Shown piece after piece: positions 6,095 through 6,229 of a stretch of DNA of 6,229 nt. Each line of letters begins with the position of its first letter. Positions within the stretch are counted from its first letter, which is position 1. The translations under genes and the position numbers were made by a program. The notes beneath the pieces were generated by a model. It was not told where the DNA came from. It did not search any database and worked only from the letters and a program-made list of their open reading frames with translations. Source of the stretch: Sphingomonas sp. CCH9-E2 (GTDB lineage: Bacteria > Pseudomonadota > Alphaproteobacteria > Sphingomonadales > Sphingomonadaceae). The stretch is taken from positions 1-6,229 of the forward strand of contig NZ_LSJM01000319.1 in the NCBI RefSeq assembly GCF_001557215.1. The letters run 5' to 3'.

Positions 6095-6229
6095 CCCCCA
6101 ACGGGGGAGGTGGCAGCGCGCAGCGCTGACGGAGGGGCCGCCGCGAAGACGGCGGAATTTTGCCGAGATGCTGACCGCCCTCTGCGGGGCGGCCCCTCCA
6201 CCACCGCCTTCGGCGGCGGTCCCCCTCCC
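6092..6229. repeat. Palindromic interspersed repeat cluster (REP/BIME-like)
   Basis: Consecutive inverted repeats fill the segment: CCTCCCCC/GGGGGAGG (6092-6099 with 6103-6110, loop AAC); CAGCGC/GCGCTG (6114-6119 with 6123-6128); a 12-bp pair GGAGGGGCCGCC/GGCGGCCCCTCC (6131-6142 with 6188-6199) enclosing CCGCCG/CGGCGG (6138-6143 with 6150-6155); and a 9-bp stem with one mismatch around TTC (6200-6208 with 6212-6220). The last bases, CCCCCTCCC, look like the edge of another unit, so it probably continues past the window. To my knowledge, units of this CTCCCCC...GGGGGAGGTGGCAGCGC kind are scattered through sphingomonad chromosomes. Mobilisation by a REP-associated transposase is possible but none is present here. 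The element reaches into the 5' end of the lipoprotein gene. Confidence 0.7.

Noticed and set aside
5652..6204. Two minus-strand frames of 149 and 182 codons over the lipoprotein gene
   Set aside because: Their products are Arg/Pro/Ala/Ser low-complexity. The third frame carries a lipobox and a balanced composition, so it is the coding frame.

Overview
The window looks like a stretch of a GC-rich alphaproteobacterial chromosome, most likely a sphingomonad. The inference rests on a flank composition near 68% GC, a GTTC-N7-GTTC alphaproteobacterial type SOS box, a MerR/acyl-CoA dehydrogenase pair with a palindromic operator of the LiuR kind, and a palindromic CTCCCCC...GGGGGAG intergenic repeat of a type I associate with sphingomonads. 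No rRNA, tRNA, CRISPR array or transposase gene is visible. All five supported genes lie on the minus strand, so the text below runs from right to left, in the direction of transcription.

Right edge (5591-6229): a palindrome-rich interspersed repeat abuts, and probably overlaps, the 5' end of a small lipoprotein gene of unknown function. The lipobox is clear, but no standard start codon exists in frame inside the window. The stop codon of this gene lies inside the operator/promoter of the next gene.

Middle right (3312-5594): a MerR-family regulator and a 599-residue acyl-CoA dehydrogenase of the long, extended type form a two-gene operon with a 15-nt gap. A perfect 16-bp palindrome overlaps the predicted -35 box. 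The -10 box sits so close to the MerR ATG that the transcript is probably leaderless. The regulator most likely represses itself and the dehydrogenase, and responds to an acyl-CoA intermediate of fatty-acid or branched-chain amino-acid breakdown.

Centre (1258-3129): a 623-residue GmrSD/DUF262-DUF1524 type modification-dependent restriction enzyme. Its base composition is much more AT-rich than its neighbours, so it is probably a horizontally acquired, single-gene defence cargo. It lies directly downstream of the dehydrogenase, with a strong 10-bp hairpin in its leader.

Left (1-1257): a helix-turn-helix protein of unknown function that runs off the left edge. A perfect SOS box lies 69 nt upstream of its ATG, and a leader hairpin masks its ribosome binding site. 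This DNA-damage-linked gene next to a restriction gene is the most suggestive part of the window. I see solo genes with interesting control rather than a complete new multi-gene system.
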